Under the pieces are notes generated by a model. The model was not told where the DNA came from and ran no database searches. It worked only from the letters and a program-made list of their open reading frames with translations. From assembly GCA_965221985.1 (NCBI GenBank), contig OZ244928.1:992001-1056000 (forward strand): DNA of 64,000 nucleotides. Reading direction: 5' to 3'. The position numbers and the translations under genes are program-made. Positions 7,526-16,835 of the stretch are shown here, piece after piece; within the stretch, counting starts at the first letter, position 1; each line of letters starts with the position of its first letter. The DNA is from J054 sp965221985 (GTDB lineage Bacteria; Pseudomonadota; Gammaproteobacteria; Steroidobacterales; GCA-2729495).

Positions 7526-9193
7526 CTAGTTTGCCCGGGCAAGCCGGGGACGACCGAGGGCTCCCAGGTCGGTGTTCATGGCAATTTGGGTTTGTTGGCC
7601 CACCAAACCATCAACATTGAGCCGCTTATTGCGTTGATAATCGCGTACCCGGGATTCCAAGTTTTCATCGAAGAGATCGGAGTCCATGGGCGCCACGGGT
7701 TGGCCTTGAATCGCGGACAGGCTGGATCGAATCCACGGCACATCGGCGTCGCGCATTCCTGGGAAAAAGGATTTCAGTTGATCGGTTTCAGGACGCCAAA
7801 CCAAAAGATATTCCCCAAACCAGTAATCACTCAATTCCTCGGCGCTGACTCGATACTCTTGGTTGCCGATGGTCAAAATTGCCGAGTCATCGGTCAATCC
7901 TGACAGAACCACCTGATGCTGATTGCTTGCCGCATCCCTTAAGGTGAGGATCACAGGCCTGTCTAAACTGCGGACCTGAGACAGCGATCCGCGTTGAAAG
8001 AGGCAGTACAACTTGTGGGCTTCGGCTTGCTTGCAGGCTCGCATGGGCCCGCGGTCATAGGGTATTTCCCACAAGCTGAACAAGGTTTCAAAAGCCCGGT
8101 CTGTCCCGGTGTCATCGCTGCCCGACACGATTATTTCGCCCAAACTTGACAGCGGCTGGTCGGTGCTGACGCTTGAGTCTTGGATATTGCCCGATTGCCT
8201 TGGCGGCACAGCTGCGCTTGTCGGCGTCGTCGGCGAAGGCGCGGCGAGCAAGGGCTCGATGGTTTTTTCCGCCGTTTTCGGCGCGTCTTTCTCCAGCCCT
8301 GCCATCAGCAAGCCGCCGCCCACTAGCAGTGCTGCGGCGCTGGCCGCCGCGGCCCATTTTGTCCAAGCTGGCAGTTTTGCCGACGGCTTATCGTAGACTT
8401 CGGCGGCCGCGCTGCGCACCAGTTCAGGAGAAACGCGATGACTTTCCTGCGTGAACGCGCCCAGCAATGCCCGGTCAGCGATAACATTGATCATCCGTGG
8501 CACGCCATTGGATAGTCTATACAGTTCCCGTTTTGCGCCGTCGCTAAAAACTTCACCAACGGCGCCGGCCACTTTGAGGCGGTGCGTAATATAGGACAGA
8601 GCTTCTTCTTTGTTGAGCGGCTCTAGGTGATAGCGGCCGGTAATTCTCTGCGCCAGCTGCCGCATGTCCGTACGCGATAGCAATTCACGCAGTTCGGGCT
8701 GACCGATTAGAATGATTTGCAACAGTTTTTGCTTGGTCGTTTCTAGGTTTGTTAGCAGTCTGACTTGTTCTAAGACATCCACGCGCAAGTTCTGCGCTTC
8801 ATCAACGATGAGTATGGTTCGCCGGCCACGGCCATGATTTTTCAATAGGTAAGCATTGAGAGCGGTAGTGAGCGCTTTGATGCTATCTAGTTGAGGAGGG
8901 AGCGGTACGCCCAGTTCTTCGCAAATGGCGAGTAAAAACTCAACCCGTGACAACTGTGGATTGAGAATAAGCGCGACGTCGGCCGTCTCGGGCAGCTGAT
9001 GCAGCAAACTTCGGACAAGCGTAGTCTTGCCCGTGCCCACCTCGCCGGTGAGCTGGATAAAACCGCCGCCTTCCTTAACACCGTAAATGAGGTGGGCCAG
9101 TCCCTCGGTATGCCGCTCACTCATGAAGAGATAGCGCGGATCCGGGGTTATTGAAAACGGCTTCTCGTTGAGGCCGAAGAAGCTGGTATACAT
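7526..9193 (-). CDS. gspA: GspA/ExeA-family AAA ATPase with peptidoglycan-binding domain
   Basis: 555 residues. The N-terminus MYTSFFGLNEKPFSITPDP is diagnostic of ExeA-type ATPases. Walker A GEVGTGKTT is at 50-58 and Walker B ILIVDEAQNL near 127. One membrane span lies at about 275-297, then a periplasmic region whose end (LFDENLESRVRDYQRNKRLNVDG, about 500-525) is a PG_binding_1 domain. ExeA and ExeB together help the type II secretin assemble through the cell wall. The gene begins 56 bp after ispA on the same strand and is followed directly by gspB. Confidence 0.9.
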   Translation of the reverse strand: MYTSFFGLNEKPFSITPDPRYLFMSERHTEGLAHLIYGVKEGGGFIQLTGEVGTGKTTLVRSLLHQLPETADVALILNPQLSRVEFLLAICEELGVPLPPQLDSIKALTTALNAYLLKNHGRGRRTILIVDEAQNLRVDVLEQVRLLTNLETTKQKLLQIILIGQPELRELLSRTDMRQLAQRITGRYHLEPLNKEEALSYITHRLKVAGAVGEVFSDGAKRELYRLSNGVPRMINVIADRALLGAFTQESHRVSPELVRSAAAEVYDKPSAKLPAWTKWAAAASAAALLVGGGLLMAGLEKDAPKTAEKTIEPLLAAPSPTTPTSAAVPPRQSGNIQDSSVSTDQPLSSLGEIIVSGSDDTGTDRAFETLFSLWEIPYDRGPMRACKQAEAHKLYCLFQRGSLSQVRSLDRPVILTLRDAASNQHQVVLSGLTDDSAILTIGNQEYRVSAEELSDYWFGEYLLVWRPETDQLKSFFPGMRDADVPWIRSSLSAIQGQPVAPMDSDLFDENLESRVRDYQRNKRLNVDGLVGQQTQIAMNTDLGALGRPRLARAN

Positions 9194-9249
9194 TGCAGCG
9201 CTAGCGTTGTTCGCCGCTCTCTATTCTATCAGGACTGCGGCCAGATGAA

Positions 9250-10140
9250 TCAGTGATCGCGTTCTGCGATCAGGCGGGTCAGCCATTGCAGGCTAGCCGC
9301 CTTGGGGCCGAAGTTGTCAAGGGCTTCGAGGGCTTGTTGCTGCAACTCATCAACGCGACGGTGGGCGGCATCCATGCCAAATAGGGCGGGATAGGTGGCC
9401 TTATCCCGGGCGATATCCGCGCCCTGTTGCTTGCCGATGACCTCGGTTTCGCCCTCGATATCCAAAATATCGTCACGAATCTGAAAGATAAGACCGATGC
9501 AGTCGGCGAATTTTTCAAGGGCATGGAAGCCCTCGATGGTGGGTTGCGGTGGACAGCTGGCGGCGGACAGCACGCAGGCGCGCAGCAGCCGGCCAGTTTT
9601 TAGGCGATACATGTGTTCTAGTTCGGCCGCATCGAGGTGCCGGCCTTCGGCTGCTAGGTCGATGGCTTGACCACCGGTCATGCCCTCGGAGCCGCAGGCT
9701 TCAGCCAGCTGTGCGATCATGCGCACCTGCGAATCTGGGAACGGCTGCAACGCGGGTGCCGTCGCTAGAACTTGAAAGGCCAGAGGTTGCATGGCGTCGG
9801 CCGCCAAAATGGCTGTCGCCTCATCAAAGGCTCTGTGTGTGGTTGGCCGGCCGCGCCGCAAATCGTCATCGTCCATGGCTGGCAAATCGTCATGAATGAG
9901 GGAAAAGGCGTGCATTAGTTCGATGGCAACGGCCGGTGCATCTAGTAATTCCGGGTCAGTTCCTAGCGATTCGCCCGTGGCGTAGACCAGTAGCGGGCGA
10001 ATGCGTTTTCCGCCACCTAGAATGGAATAGCGCATGGCTTCATGGAGCTTGGAGGGTGGAATATTGAGATCGGGCAGCCAATAGTCCAGAGCCCGCTCCA
10101 CGCGGTCCAAATACGGCTCCACTCGATCTGCAAAACTCAT
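9250..10140 (-). CDS. ispA: Farnesyl (polyprenyl) diphosphate synthase IspA
   Basis: 296 residues, the usual size. GGGKRIRPLL near the N-terminus, the first aspartate-rich motif in HDDLPAMDDDDLRRGRPT and the second in FQIRDDILDIEG are all present. The enzyme condenses IPP with DMAPP and GPP to farnesyl diphosphate. The short spacing before the first Asp motif fits the bacterial type II FPP synthases. It is divergent from mvaD, which makes IPP by the mevalonate route, so the two together cover the end of isoprenoid precursor synthesis. No dxs is next to it, unlike the common ispA-dxs arrangement. Confidence 0.93.
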   Translation of the reverse strand: MSFADRVEPYLDRVERALDYWLPDLNIPPSKLHEAMRYSILGGGKRIRPLLVYATGESLGTDPELLDAPAVAIELMHAFSLIHDDLPAMDDDDLRRGRPTTHRAFDEATAILAADAMQPLAFQVLATAPALQPFPDSQVRMIAQLAEACGSEGMTGGQAIDLAAEGRHLDAAELEHMYRLKTGRLLRACVLSAASCPPQPTIEGFHALEKFADCIGLIFQIRDDILDIEGETEVIGKQQGADIARDKATYPALFGMDAAHRRVDELQQQALEALDNFGPKAASLQWLTRLIAERDH

Positions 10141-10222
10141 GCGCGAAGCTCAGGACAAGAAAGACGAAGCAAGCATAGTACCTGGCTTGCGGGAGGCCAA
10201 ACTTCTGCACTGGATAGGTGCC

Positions 10223-10228
10223 TATAAT
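10223..10228 (+). promoter_or_regulatory. Consensus -10 box for mvaD
   Basis: A perfect TATAAT lies 30 bp upstream of the mvaD ATG, in the divergent region shared with ispA. A matching -35 hexamer is not obvious, so activation or an extended element may be needed. The position predicts a start of transcription near 10235 and a short untranslated leader. Confidence 0.5.
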
Positions 10229-10257
10229 AGCTTGTCCATTCCGCTTTGAGTCCGTCC

Positions 10258-11238
10258 ATGTCCCAGCACTGCGCGACCGCGACAGCGCATCCGAATGTCG
10301 CACTGATCAAATACTGGGGCAAGCGTGCGGGCAACGGAAATTTGCCCGCGGTGGATTCCTTGTCAATCACGCTGGCTGCGCTAAAGACAAGCAGCCGCGT
10401 GTGTTTTGATTCGGACCTTGCACGCGACGAGTTGACGATCAACGGCGCCAAGGCAACAGGCGGGCAGGATCGGCTCGAGGCTTGCCTAGATGCATTGCGT
10501 CAACTTGCCGGTACTGATCTTCGCGCCAGGATCGATTCTCACAATGATTTTCCGACCGCCGCGGGGCTGGCTTCGTCGGCATCCGGTTACGCTGCGCTGG
10601 TGGTAGCCGCGGCAGCGGCCCTGGGCTTGGATCCGCGGGATGCTCGGCTCGCGTCCATCGCGCGTATTGGTTCCGGATCCGCACCACGCTCTCTATTCGG
10701 TGGGTTTTCACTGTTGCGCAATCGTGGTCAAGAGACCCGCTGCGAGCCGCTGTTGAGTGCCAGCGAATGGCCCTTGCAAGTGGTCGTTGCAATCACCACC
10801 GAAGCGGCAAAACAAGTCAGCTCACGAGAGGGCATGCGCAATAGCCAGTTGACGTCACCCTATTATCAGGCATGGTTAGATAGCCATGCGATGGATCTCA
10901 CGCAAGCGCGGGATGCGGTCTTGGCGCGCGATTTTTCAAAACTTGCGGAAGTCAGTGAGCACAGTTGTTTGAAAATGCATGCTGTCATGATGACCACGCG
11001 TCCGCCCTTGATGTACTGGTCCCCTACAACCCTGGCCTGTATAGAGTTGATTCAATCTTTGCGGCGCGAAGGTCTGGCCGTATTTTTTACCGTCGATGCC
11101 GGGCCGCAGCTTAAAGCCGTGTGCCTGCCGGAGTCGGTTGAAACCGTTAGAGAACAATTGGCTGCTGTGCCTGGCGTCTTGCGCTTGATTGTCGGCGGTC
11201 TAGGTGCCGAGCCGAGTTTGATTTCCAAACATGGCTGA
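10258..11238 (+). CDS. mvaD: Diphosphomevalonate decarboxylase MvaD
   Basis: GHMP-fold enzyme that converts mevalonate 5-diphosphate to isopentenyl diphosphate with ATP. Motifs are PNVALIKYWGKR near the N-terminus, AAGLASSASGYAALVVAA (phosphate loop) and GSGSAPRSLFGGF, all hallmarks of the decarboxylase as opposed to the kinases. The ATG at 10258 gives 326 residues; a TTG four codons upstream (10246) is the alternative. The TATAAT at 10223-10228 is compatible with either start. It overlaps the following GHMP kinase by 8 bp. In the family consensus the serine motif usually reads SACRSLYGG; here Pro replaces Cys. Confidence 0.93.
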   Translation: MSQHCATATAHPNVALIKYWGKRAGNGNLPAVDSLSITLAALKTSSRVCFDSDLARDELTINGAKATGGQDRLEACLDALRQLAGTDLRARIDSHNDFPTAAGLASSASGYAALVVAAAAALGLDPRDARLASIARIGSGSAPRSLFGGFSLLRNRGQETRCEPLLSASEWPLQVVVAITTEAAKQVSSREGMRNSQLTSPYYQAWLDSHAMDLTQARDAVLARDFSKLAEVSEHSCLKMHAVMMTTRPPLMYWSPTTLACIELIQSLRREGLAVFFTVDAGPQLKAVCLPESVETVREQLAAVPGVLRLIVGGLGAEPSLISKHG

Positions 11239-12274
11239 GGCCATTGCCCCCGGCAAGCTTATTTTAGCGGGTGAATACGCCGTCTTGCTGGGTGCACCGG
11301 CGATTAGCCTGGCGGTGGGTACGCCTGCCATGGCGCGGGTTAATAGAATCAGTGGTGCTAGTTTTCTCGAAGATGTCGAGACGGGTAACCGGTATAGCTT
11401 TGAATGGCATCACGATACGGGCTTAAGGTGGACCGGCCGAGATCCGCATGATCGAGGCCGAGTTCTAGTTGCTGTCTTACAGGTGCTGGGCGAGGAGATT
11501 CTAAGTTCACATCCTTTCGACGGGTTGCGCCTGTGTTTGGATACCCGGGAATTTCAAGATCAGAGCGCGGCGGGCGAGCGAATAAAGCTCGGGCTCGGAT
11601 CGAGTGCCGCAATCGTGGTGGCCTTGGTTGCTGCCCTGACGACCGCACTGGGCCTGAAGCTGGGGCGGAATAGACTGGCGGTCTTAAGTTTCGCGGCGCA
11701 TCGGCTATTGCAGCGTGGCCGCGGCAGCGGCGTGGATGTCCTCACCTCAATCTACGGCGGTTTATTGAGCGTTGAGCCGAGCGACTCTATACCTGCCGTT
11801 GAGACCTTGGCTTGGCCCAAGGACCTGAGCTTGCTGCCGGTTTGGTCCGGGAGTGCCGCATCTACTGTGGGCATGCTGCGGAAATTTTTGCTTTGGGTGG
11901 ATCAGGCCGATGCTGGCAGCCGAAAAAAGATAAGTTCCCTCAAGTCGGCGGCAGATGATGCCGCGGTCGCTTGGCGCACTGCTGATAGTCCGTCGATTCT
12001 AGCCACAAATAAGGAATACTGGCGGGCCTTGCGCCAAGTTGATCAAGCAGCGAAGTTGGGTATTGTTACCCCCGCGCACGAAAAAATTGCGGCCATTAGC
12101 GAATCCGCCGGCGCAATCTATAAAACGGCGGGTGCCGGTGGCGGAGACTTGGGTTTTGCCTTAGCTACGAATTCGCAGACTGCCGATAAACTGGCCAAGG
12201 GTCTTACCGAAGCGGGTTTTTTGGTTTTGGATCGAGATCTAGCGGTCGCCGGAGTCGAGTTAATCGAAAACTAG
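11231..12274 (+). CDS. mvaK2: Phosphomevalonate kinase (GHMP family)
   Basis: 347 residues. The N-terminal APGKLILAGEYAVLLGAPA has the E-Y-A-V form of phosphomevalonate kinases, where mevalonate kinases usually have E-H-A/S-V. The ATP loop GLGSSAAIVVALV is followed by GRGSGVDVLTSIYGG and a C-terminal KTAGAGGGDLGFA; the GGGD in this third motif again points to phosphomevalonate kinase. It would turn mevalonate 5-phosphate into the diphosphate used by MvaD, encoded immediately upstream and overlapping it by 8 bp. A mevalonate kinase identity cannot be fully excluded. It ends 4 bp before the convergent mvaS. Confidence 0.78.
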   Translation: MAEAIAPGKLILAGEYAVLLGAPAISLAVGTPAMARVNRISGASFLEDVETGNRYSFEWHHDTGLRWTGRDPHDRGRVLVAVLQVLGEEILSSHPFDGLRLCLDTREFQDQSAAGERIKLGLGSSAAIVVALVAALTTALGLKLGRNRLAVLSFAAHRLLQRGRGSGVDVLTSIYGGLLSVEPSDSIPAVETLAWPKDLSLLPVWSGSAASTVGMLRKFLLWVDQADAGSRKKISSLKSAADDAAVAWRTADSPSILATNKEYWRALRQVDQAAKLGIVTPAHEKIAAISESAGAIYKTAGAGGGDLGFALATNSQTADKLAKGLTEAGFLVLDRDLAVAGVELIEN

Positions 12275-12278
12275 CGCA

Positions 12279-13745
12279 CTATTGAATGTAGCGGTAATAC
12301 TCGATGCCAGCGTCTTGGAAAATCGCGTTCGCTTCGGAGCCGATTCGATCGACAACGAATTCTGCCTGGGGTTGGTAGGCGAGCTCGGTAGTTTCACCGC
12401 GATCTCTTAGCTCTAAGTATTGATCATGGCTTAGATCGATATGTGGACTTAAGCTGTCCTGCATGCGGATCTTCGCGGCGGCTGATTCCCAACCCGGGAT
12501 CACTTGTAAGGGTATGGCATCCGCGGCATCACCGCTGCCATAACCTAATAAAAGCAATTCTTGTCCCGCCAGATCGCGACCGCCCTCGGCAGCGTCTGCC
12601 AATCCTGCCGCTAGCCATGCCGGCAGAGCGCCCGTGTACAAATTGCCCAGCTCTCGCATGTAGTCGGTGCCGAGTTGGATCTTGCTGCGTACCAAGCGAT
12701 CAAAGGCTGCATTGTGTCGAAAGCTGCGCATGAGCTGCGTTGCGAGGGGAAAAACTTCTTCTCGAATTCGGTCACGCACGCCATAGAGCGCCATATCGGG
12801 CTGTTGCCTTAGTTCGGCTAATACTTCATCCGTTGGCAGCTTGGCTTCTTGGCAATATTCGTCCAACTCCATTTCATCTTTCTTATTGCCCTGGGCCAAG
12901 GCGAAAAGATAGGCCATGCCTAATCCGGTTTCGGGCATGCGTTGGTAGGGACGATGCAAGAATACAGCTTCTAAATCGCGCAGGTAGTCCGCGCCATTCA
13001 TGTTGCGGCGTGTATACATGTCTTCCAGGGCACGTTGCATTTCATCAACGTAGCAACCCGTGGAGTACTTGCCGTTGAAGACCGGGATGTCGACAAAATC
13101 CGCACTCGCGGCTGTGCCATTGCGATTGATCAAGGGTTTGCGAAAATCAACGCCGCGATAGTCTGAGGCCGTACCGGCACAGGACAAATCTGCGCTGGCA
13201 ATAGTCGGCCTTGCCTCCAGCAGCATGGCCACGGCGCCTGCACCCTGAGTGGGTTCGCCGCTGCTGCCGCGGGCGTAGAGTGCCTTGTCGGCACAAACCA
13301 CGATGGCCAGGTCATTGTGGCCGTCGGTGGTGAGAAAGCGTAATGCATTCTTCAGGCCATAGACGCCACCGAGACAGGCATGTTTGAACTCGGGTACTTC
13401 ACAATGCCGTGAAATAGGTGGGCGGCCTTGATCTTTTAGGGCGCTATCCACCATGCCCTTAATAATAATGGCGCCGGCGGAATTGTCGGTGCTGGATTCG
13501 GTGCCCAAGGCCAGATAGCGCACCCGGTTGGTATCAACGTCGTATTGTTGAATCAAGCGCAACACGGCATTGGCCGCCATGGTATAGACGCTTTGTCCGG
13601 GACCCATGAGCCGAAAACCGTTGCCCACCACTTGTCCGATTTTTTCGGGATCCGCACCAGTCCATTCACTCCACTTGCGCAGGTCAACTCGATACGGGGG
13701 CAAGTAGACGGAAAGTCCACTGATTCCAGGGGCAGGTATTTTCAT
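12279..13745 (-). CDS. mvaS: Hydroxymethylglutaryl-CoA synthase MvaS
   Basis: 488 residues. Thiolase-fold enzyme that condenses acetyl-CoA with acetoacetyl-CoA to HMG-CoA, the first committed step of the mevalonate pathway. The acid/base Glu is in LGTESSTDNSAG, the nucleophilic Cys in KHACLGGVYGLKNA and the catalytic His in FLHRPYQRMPETG. The chain is longer than the roughly 390 residues of Gram-positive MvaS and nearer in length to the eukaryotic enzymes. It is convergent with the phosphomevalonate kinase gene. HMG-CoA reductase and mevalonate kinase are not in the window. Confidence 0.9.
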   Translation of the reverse strand: MKIPAPGISGLSVYLPPYRVDLRKWSEWTGADPEKIGQVVGNGFRLMGPGQSVYTMAANAVLRLIQQYDVDTNRVRYLALGTESSTDNSAGAIIIKGMVDSALKDQGRPPISRHCEVPEFKHACLGGVYGLKNALRFLTTDGHNDLAIVVCADKALYARGSSGEPTQGAGAVAMLLEARPTIASADLSCAGTASDYRGVDFRKPLINRNGTAASADFVDIPVFNGKYSTGCYVDEMQRALEDMYTRRNMNGADYLRDLEAVFLHRPYQRMPETGLGMAYLFALAQGNKKDEMELDEYCQEAKLPTDEVLAELRQQPDMALYGVRDRIREEVFPLATQLMRSFRHNAAFDRLVRSKIQLGTDYMRELGNLYTGALPAWLAAGLADAAEGGRDLAGQELLLLGYGSGDAADAIPLQVIPGWESAAAKIRMQDSLSPHIDLSHDQYLELRDRGETTELAYQPQAEFVVDRIGSEANAIFQDAGIEYYRYIQ

Positions 13746-13775
13746 GCGTCCAATCCGAAGGCCGCGGGCCGGCGA

Positions 13776-14258
13776 CTATTCCACCGTGACCGTAATCGGC
13801 TTTGACATGATGGGGGGATCATGTGGGACGTGGTTTGCATCTCCCATGACCAGCTGCAGGACATGTTCGCCTGGCGGCAGTTCCAGGGTGGTTTCCGTTT
13901 GTCCTTTGCCGAAATGTCGATGGGCGTCGTCTTTAGGGACCGGGGCCTCCAAGTCAGTGAGTTGGGCATTAACCAGCAGGTGATGATGACCGGACGAGGG
14001 CGTTGAATCGCCTGCTGGAACCACGGCCATGCCGCTGATGCCAAATTTCAGAGCCAACGGCGAGCTGACGACATCGCCATTGCCGGGCGTAATAAAAAAT
14101 ACCGCGGCCCCAGGGGGCGCCACTGTGCGCGGCATTTCGGCCGGCATCTCATTATTGTCGGTTGCTTGTGACGGCGCTTGCGAGTCGCCGCCACCGCAGG
14201 CCTGTAAAAGGCCCAGCAGACAAGCCACGCATAAATAGCCCAAACGTGAATTCATCAT
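13776..14258 (-). CDS. DUF4399 lipoprotein
   Basis: The ATG-ATG pair at 14258/14255 begins a lipoprotein signal peptide ending LLGLLQAC, with Gly-Gly-Gly-Asp after the lipid-carrying Cys. A GTG at 14276 is an alternative start but would add a charged stretch before the signal. The mature part has the DUF4399 pattern GHHHLLVN ... HRHFGKGQTET ... PGEHVLQLVMGDANHVPH. The His-rich motif suggests metal binding, but no function is established. It lies between mvaS and fadE on the same strand, with 30 bp to mvaS. Confidence 0.8.
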   Translation of the reverse strand: MMNSRLGYLCVACLLGLLQACGGGDSQAPSQATDNNEMPAEMPRTVAPPGAAVFFITPGNGDVVSSPLALKFGISGMAVVPAGDSTPSSGHHHLLVNAQLTDLEAPVPKDDAHRHFGKGQTETTLELPPGEHVLQLVMGDANHVPHDPPIMSKPITVTVE

Positions 14259-14309
14259 AAGCCGCCGATTACCCACACCAGGGGATGGTAACTTAAGGCT
14301 ACCCGGCTG

Positions 14310-16835
14310 TCATGAATCCACCAGGCTCTCGACGCGATCCGAGAAGGTAGTATCAGGCACTGGGGCACTGGGAGCGGCGGGCCGCTTGGTCTGTGTTTTG
14401 GCCCCCAGTTCGGCCGGGTCGAAGTCATCGACATTAATAATGTCCATGACCAGCGCATCCAAATCTCTCAATTCTTCTGCCTGGTCCGCATTGAGAACGC
14501 CCGCCCGTTCGGCCTCGTCTATCCGCTCAACGGGATGTTCGCTACTGATTACCCCCGCCTTATAAGCTTCGCGGAGCTTATCCAACAAGGGAGCGGCATC
14601 GCTGCTGGCTTCCATCGCTTGTTGGAGCTGCCCCAAAACGTTGCCTTCATCCGGAGACAGATAGAGGTTACGGCATAAGCGAGCACGGGATTCCGTCGGA
14701 TGGGTTACCAAATCCACAATTTTCTGACCGAGGGCATCGTTGGGCGCAAAGTAGGTACGACCACGAGGGAAAACCAATAGACGCAACAAAGCCGCCGCTG
14801 GCCGATTCGGGAAATTACGCAGCAAGCCGTGGAGTTGCTCTTGTGCCTTGTATAGCAAACTGCGGCAGGCCCACTCCACCATAGGCAGATCCTCGGCGGG
14901 ACGTCCTTGGTTTTCGTAGTGCTTCAGCACCATGCTGGCCAGATAGATGCAGCTGAATACGTCACCCAGGCGCGCCGACAATTGTTCTTTGCGTTTTAGA
15001 CTGCCACCCAGCGTCAACATGGAAATATCCGCGGCTAATGCGAAGGCCGCGCTGTAGCGATTGACGTGCTGGTAATAACGCGCGGTGGGACCGACCACGG
15101 GCGAGGGTGTTAGGCGCGCGTGGGTCAGTGCCAGCACAAACGCGCGGGCCGCGTTACTAACGGCGGTACCGGCATGGCCGAAAAGAGCAGTGTCAAAATC
15201 ACGCAATCCACGTTCTTGATCTTCATCTTGGGCCGCAGACATTTCCTTGAGCACGAAAGGGTGGCAGCGAACCGCGCCCTGTCCGAAAATAATCAGGCTG
15301 CGGGTCAAGATGTTTGCACCTTCGACGGTGATGGCAATGGGCATGGCCTGGTAGCTGCGGCCTAAATAGTTTTTCGGACCGAGCATGATGCCCTTACCGC
15401 CGTGAATATCCATGGCATCGGCGGCAATTTGACGTGCCAGTTCTGTGCAATGATATTTCAAAACTGCCGAAGGTACAGAGGGCTTGGCGCCACGCTCAAT
15501 GGCAGTGGTAGTAACCGTTACCGCGGCGTTGATGATGTAGGTATTGCCAGCCATGCGCGCCAGGGCTTCGCCAACACCTTCAAAGCGGCAAATGGGCAGG
15601 CCGAATTGCCGGCGGATGCGTGCGTAAGCGCCGGTGGCGAACACCGCTGCGCGACCGCCGCCCATGCTATTTGCCGGCAGCACAATAGCGCGTCCGGCTG
15701 ACAGCTGCTCGACCAGCATTTTCCAGCCTTGTCCCGCGCGTTCCTGCCCACCAATGATGGCATCCAAGGGCACGAACACGTCTTTGCCACGTGTTGGCCC
15801 GTTCTGAAATGGGATGTTGAGTGGAAAATGTCTTCGCCCGATTTCTATGCCGGGTAGATCGGTGGGAATCAGTGCTGCGGTAATTCCGTATTCGTCTTTG
15901 TCGCCAATGAGGTGGTCAGGGTCATAGAGTTTCAGTGCCAAACCTAGCACGGTGGCAATGGGCGCCAGGGTGATGTAGCGCTTGTCCCAGTTCAAGCGAA
16001 TCCCGATGATTTCCTCGCCGTTCCATTCGCCGCGGCAAACCACACCGCTATCGGTAATGCCGGAAGCATCTGACCCAACCCGCGGTGACGTGAGCGCGAA
16101 ACAAGGGACCTCATCACCACTGGCAAGCCCCGGTAGGTAGCGTTCCTTTTGTTCGTCGGTGCCATAGTGCAAGAGCAGTTCGGCTGGTCCCAGAGAATTG
16201 GGCACACCGATGGTGGAGCCCACAACCGCGGAACGCGCCGACACTTTAGCCAGAACTGTGGCGACGGCCAGCGGCGTGAACTCTAATCCACCGAACTCTT
16301 TGGGAATGATCATCGCAAAGAAGCGGTGCTGCTTGATAAAGGCCCATAATTCAGGTGGCAAGTCAGCGAGTTCGTGCGTAATTTCCCAATCGTTAATGAG
16401 CCGACATAGATCTTCAGTCGGTCCGTCTATGAAAGCCTGTTCTTCCGCCGACAGTCGCGCTTCGGGCATCGACGTTAACTGACTCCAATCGGGCATGCCG
16501 GTAAATAGTTCACCATCCCACCATACGGTGCCGGCCTCTAAGGCTTCGCGCTCGGTTTGCGAGATTGAGGGCATCATGCTGCGGTAAATGCGCAACAGGG
16601 GAGCTGTAACGCGGCTGCGCCGGAAGTCGGGCAAATTCAGACTCACGAGTCCCGCGAACAGCAACCACAAGGCTGCCTTCCATAACCAGAAGCCGACGCC
16701 GAACAAAGAATAGGCAAGCAGGGCAGCACCTAAAACGAGGGTGGCGGTACCCAGGTCAACGCGTCGATACGCCAGCACCAGCGCCACGCTAGCCAGCGCC
16801 AGACATCCCACAATCCATAGAATAAAACCGGACAC
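14310..16835 (-). CDS. fadE: Acyl-CoA dehydrogenase FadE
   Basis: First step of beta-oxidation: FAD-dependent dehydrogenation of acyl-CoA. The open frame extends up to 16964, but I favour the GTG at 16835 because GAGG stands 7 nt upstream and the protein then starts directly with membrane segments (VSGFILWIVGCLALASVALVLAY), as in E. coli FadE. This gives 841 residues against 814 in E. coli. The central ACAD domain (ALTSPRVGSDASG, then AIERGAKPSVPSAVLKYHCTELAR and MDIHGGKGI) is complete, followed by the DUF1974-type C-terminal part. It appears to be monocistronic or linked to the DUF4399 gene 51 bp downstream. Confidence 0.9.
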   Translation of the reverse strand: MSGFILWIVGCLALASVALVLAYRRVDLGTATLVLGAALLAYSLFGVGFWLWKAALWLLFAGLVSLNLPDFRRSRVTAPLLRIYRSMMPSISQTEREALEAGTVWWDGELFTGMPDWSQLTSMPEARLSAEEQAFIDGPTEDLCRLINDWEITHELADLPPELWAFIKQHRFFAMIIPKEFGGLEFTPLAVATVLAKVSARSAVVGSTIGVPNSLGPAELLLHYGTDEQKERYLPGLASGDEVPCFALTSPRVGSDASGITDSGVVCRGEWNGEEIIGIRLNWDKRYITLAPIATVLGLALKLYDPDHLIGDKDEYGITAALIPTDLPGIEIGRRHFPLNIPFQNGPTRGKDVFVPLDAIIGGQERAGQGWKMLVEQLSAGRAIVLPANSMGGGRAAVFATGAYARIRRQFGLPICRFEGVGEALARMAGNTYIINAAVTVTTTAIERGAKPSVPSAVLKYHCTELARQIAADAMDIHGGKGIMLGPKNYLGRSYQAMPIAITVEGANILTRSLIIFGQGAVRCHPFVLKEMSAAQDEDQERGLRDFDTALFGHAGTAVSNAARAFVLALTHARLTPSPVVGPTARYYQHVNRYSAAFALAADISMLTLGGSLKRKEQLSARLGDVFSCIYLASMVLKHYENQGRPAEDLPMVEWACRSLLYKAQEQLHGLLRNFPNRPAAALLRLLVFPRGRTYFAPNDALGQKIVDLVTHPTESRARLCRNLYLSPDEGNVLGQLQQAMEASSDAAPLLDKLREAYKAGVISSEHPVERIDEAERAGVLNADQAEELRDLDALVMDIINVDDFDPAELGAKTQTKRPAAPSAPVPDTTFSDRVESLVDS

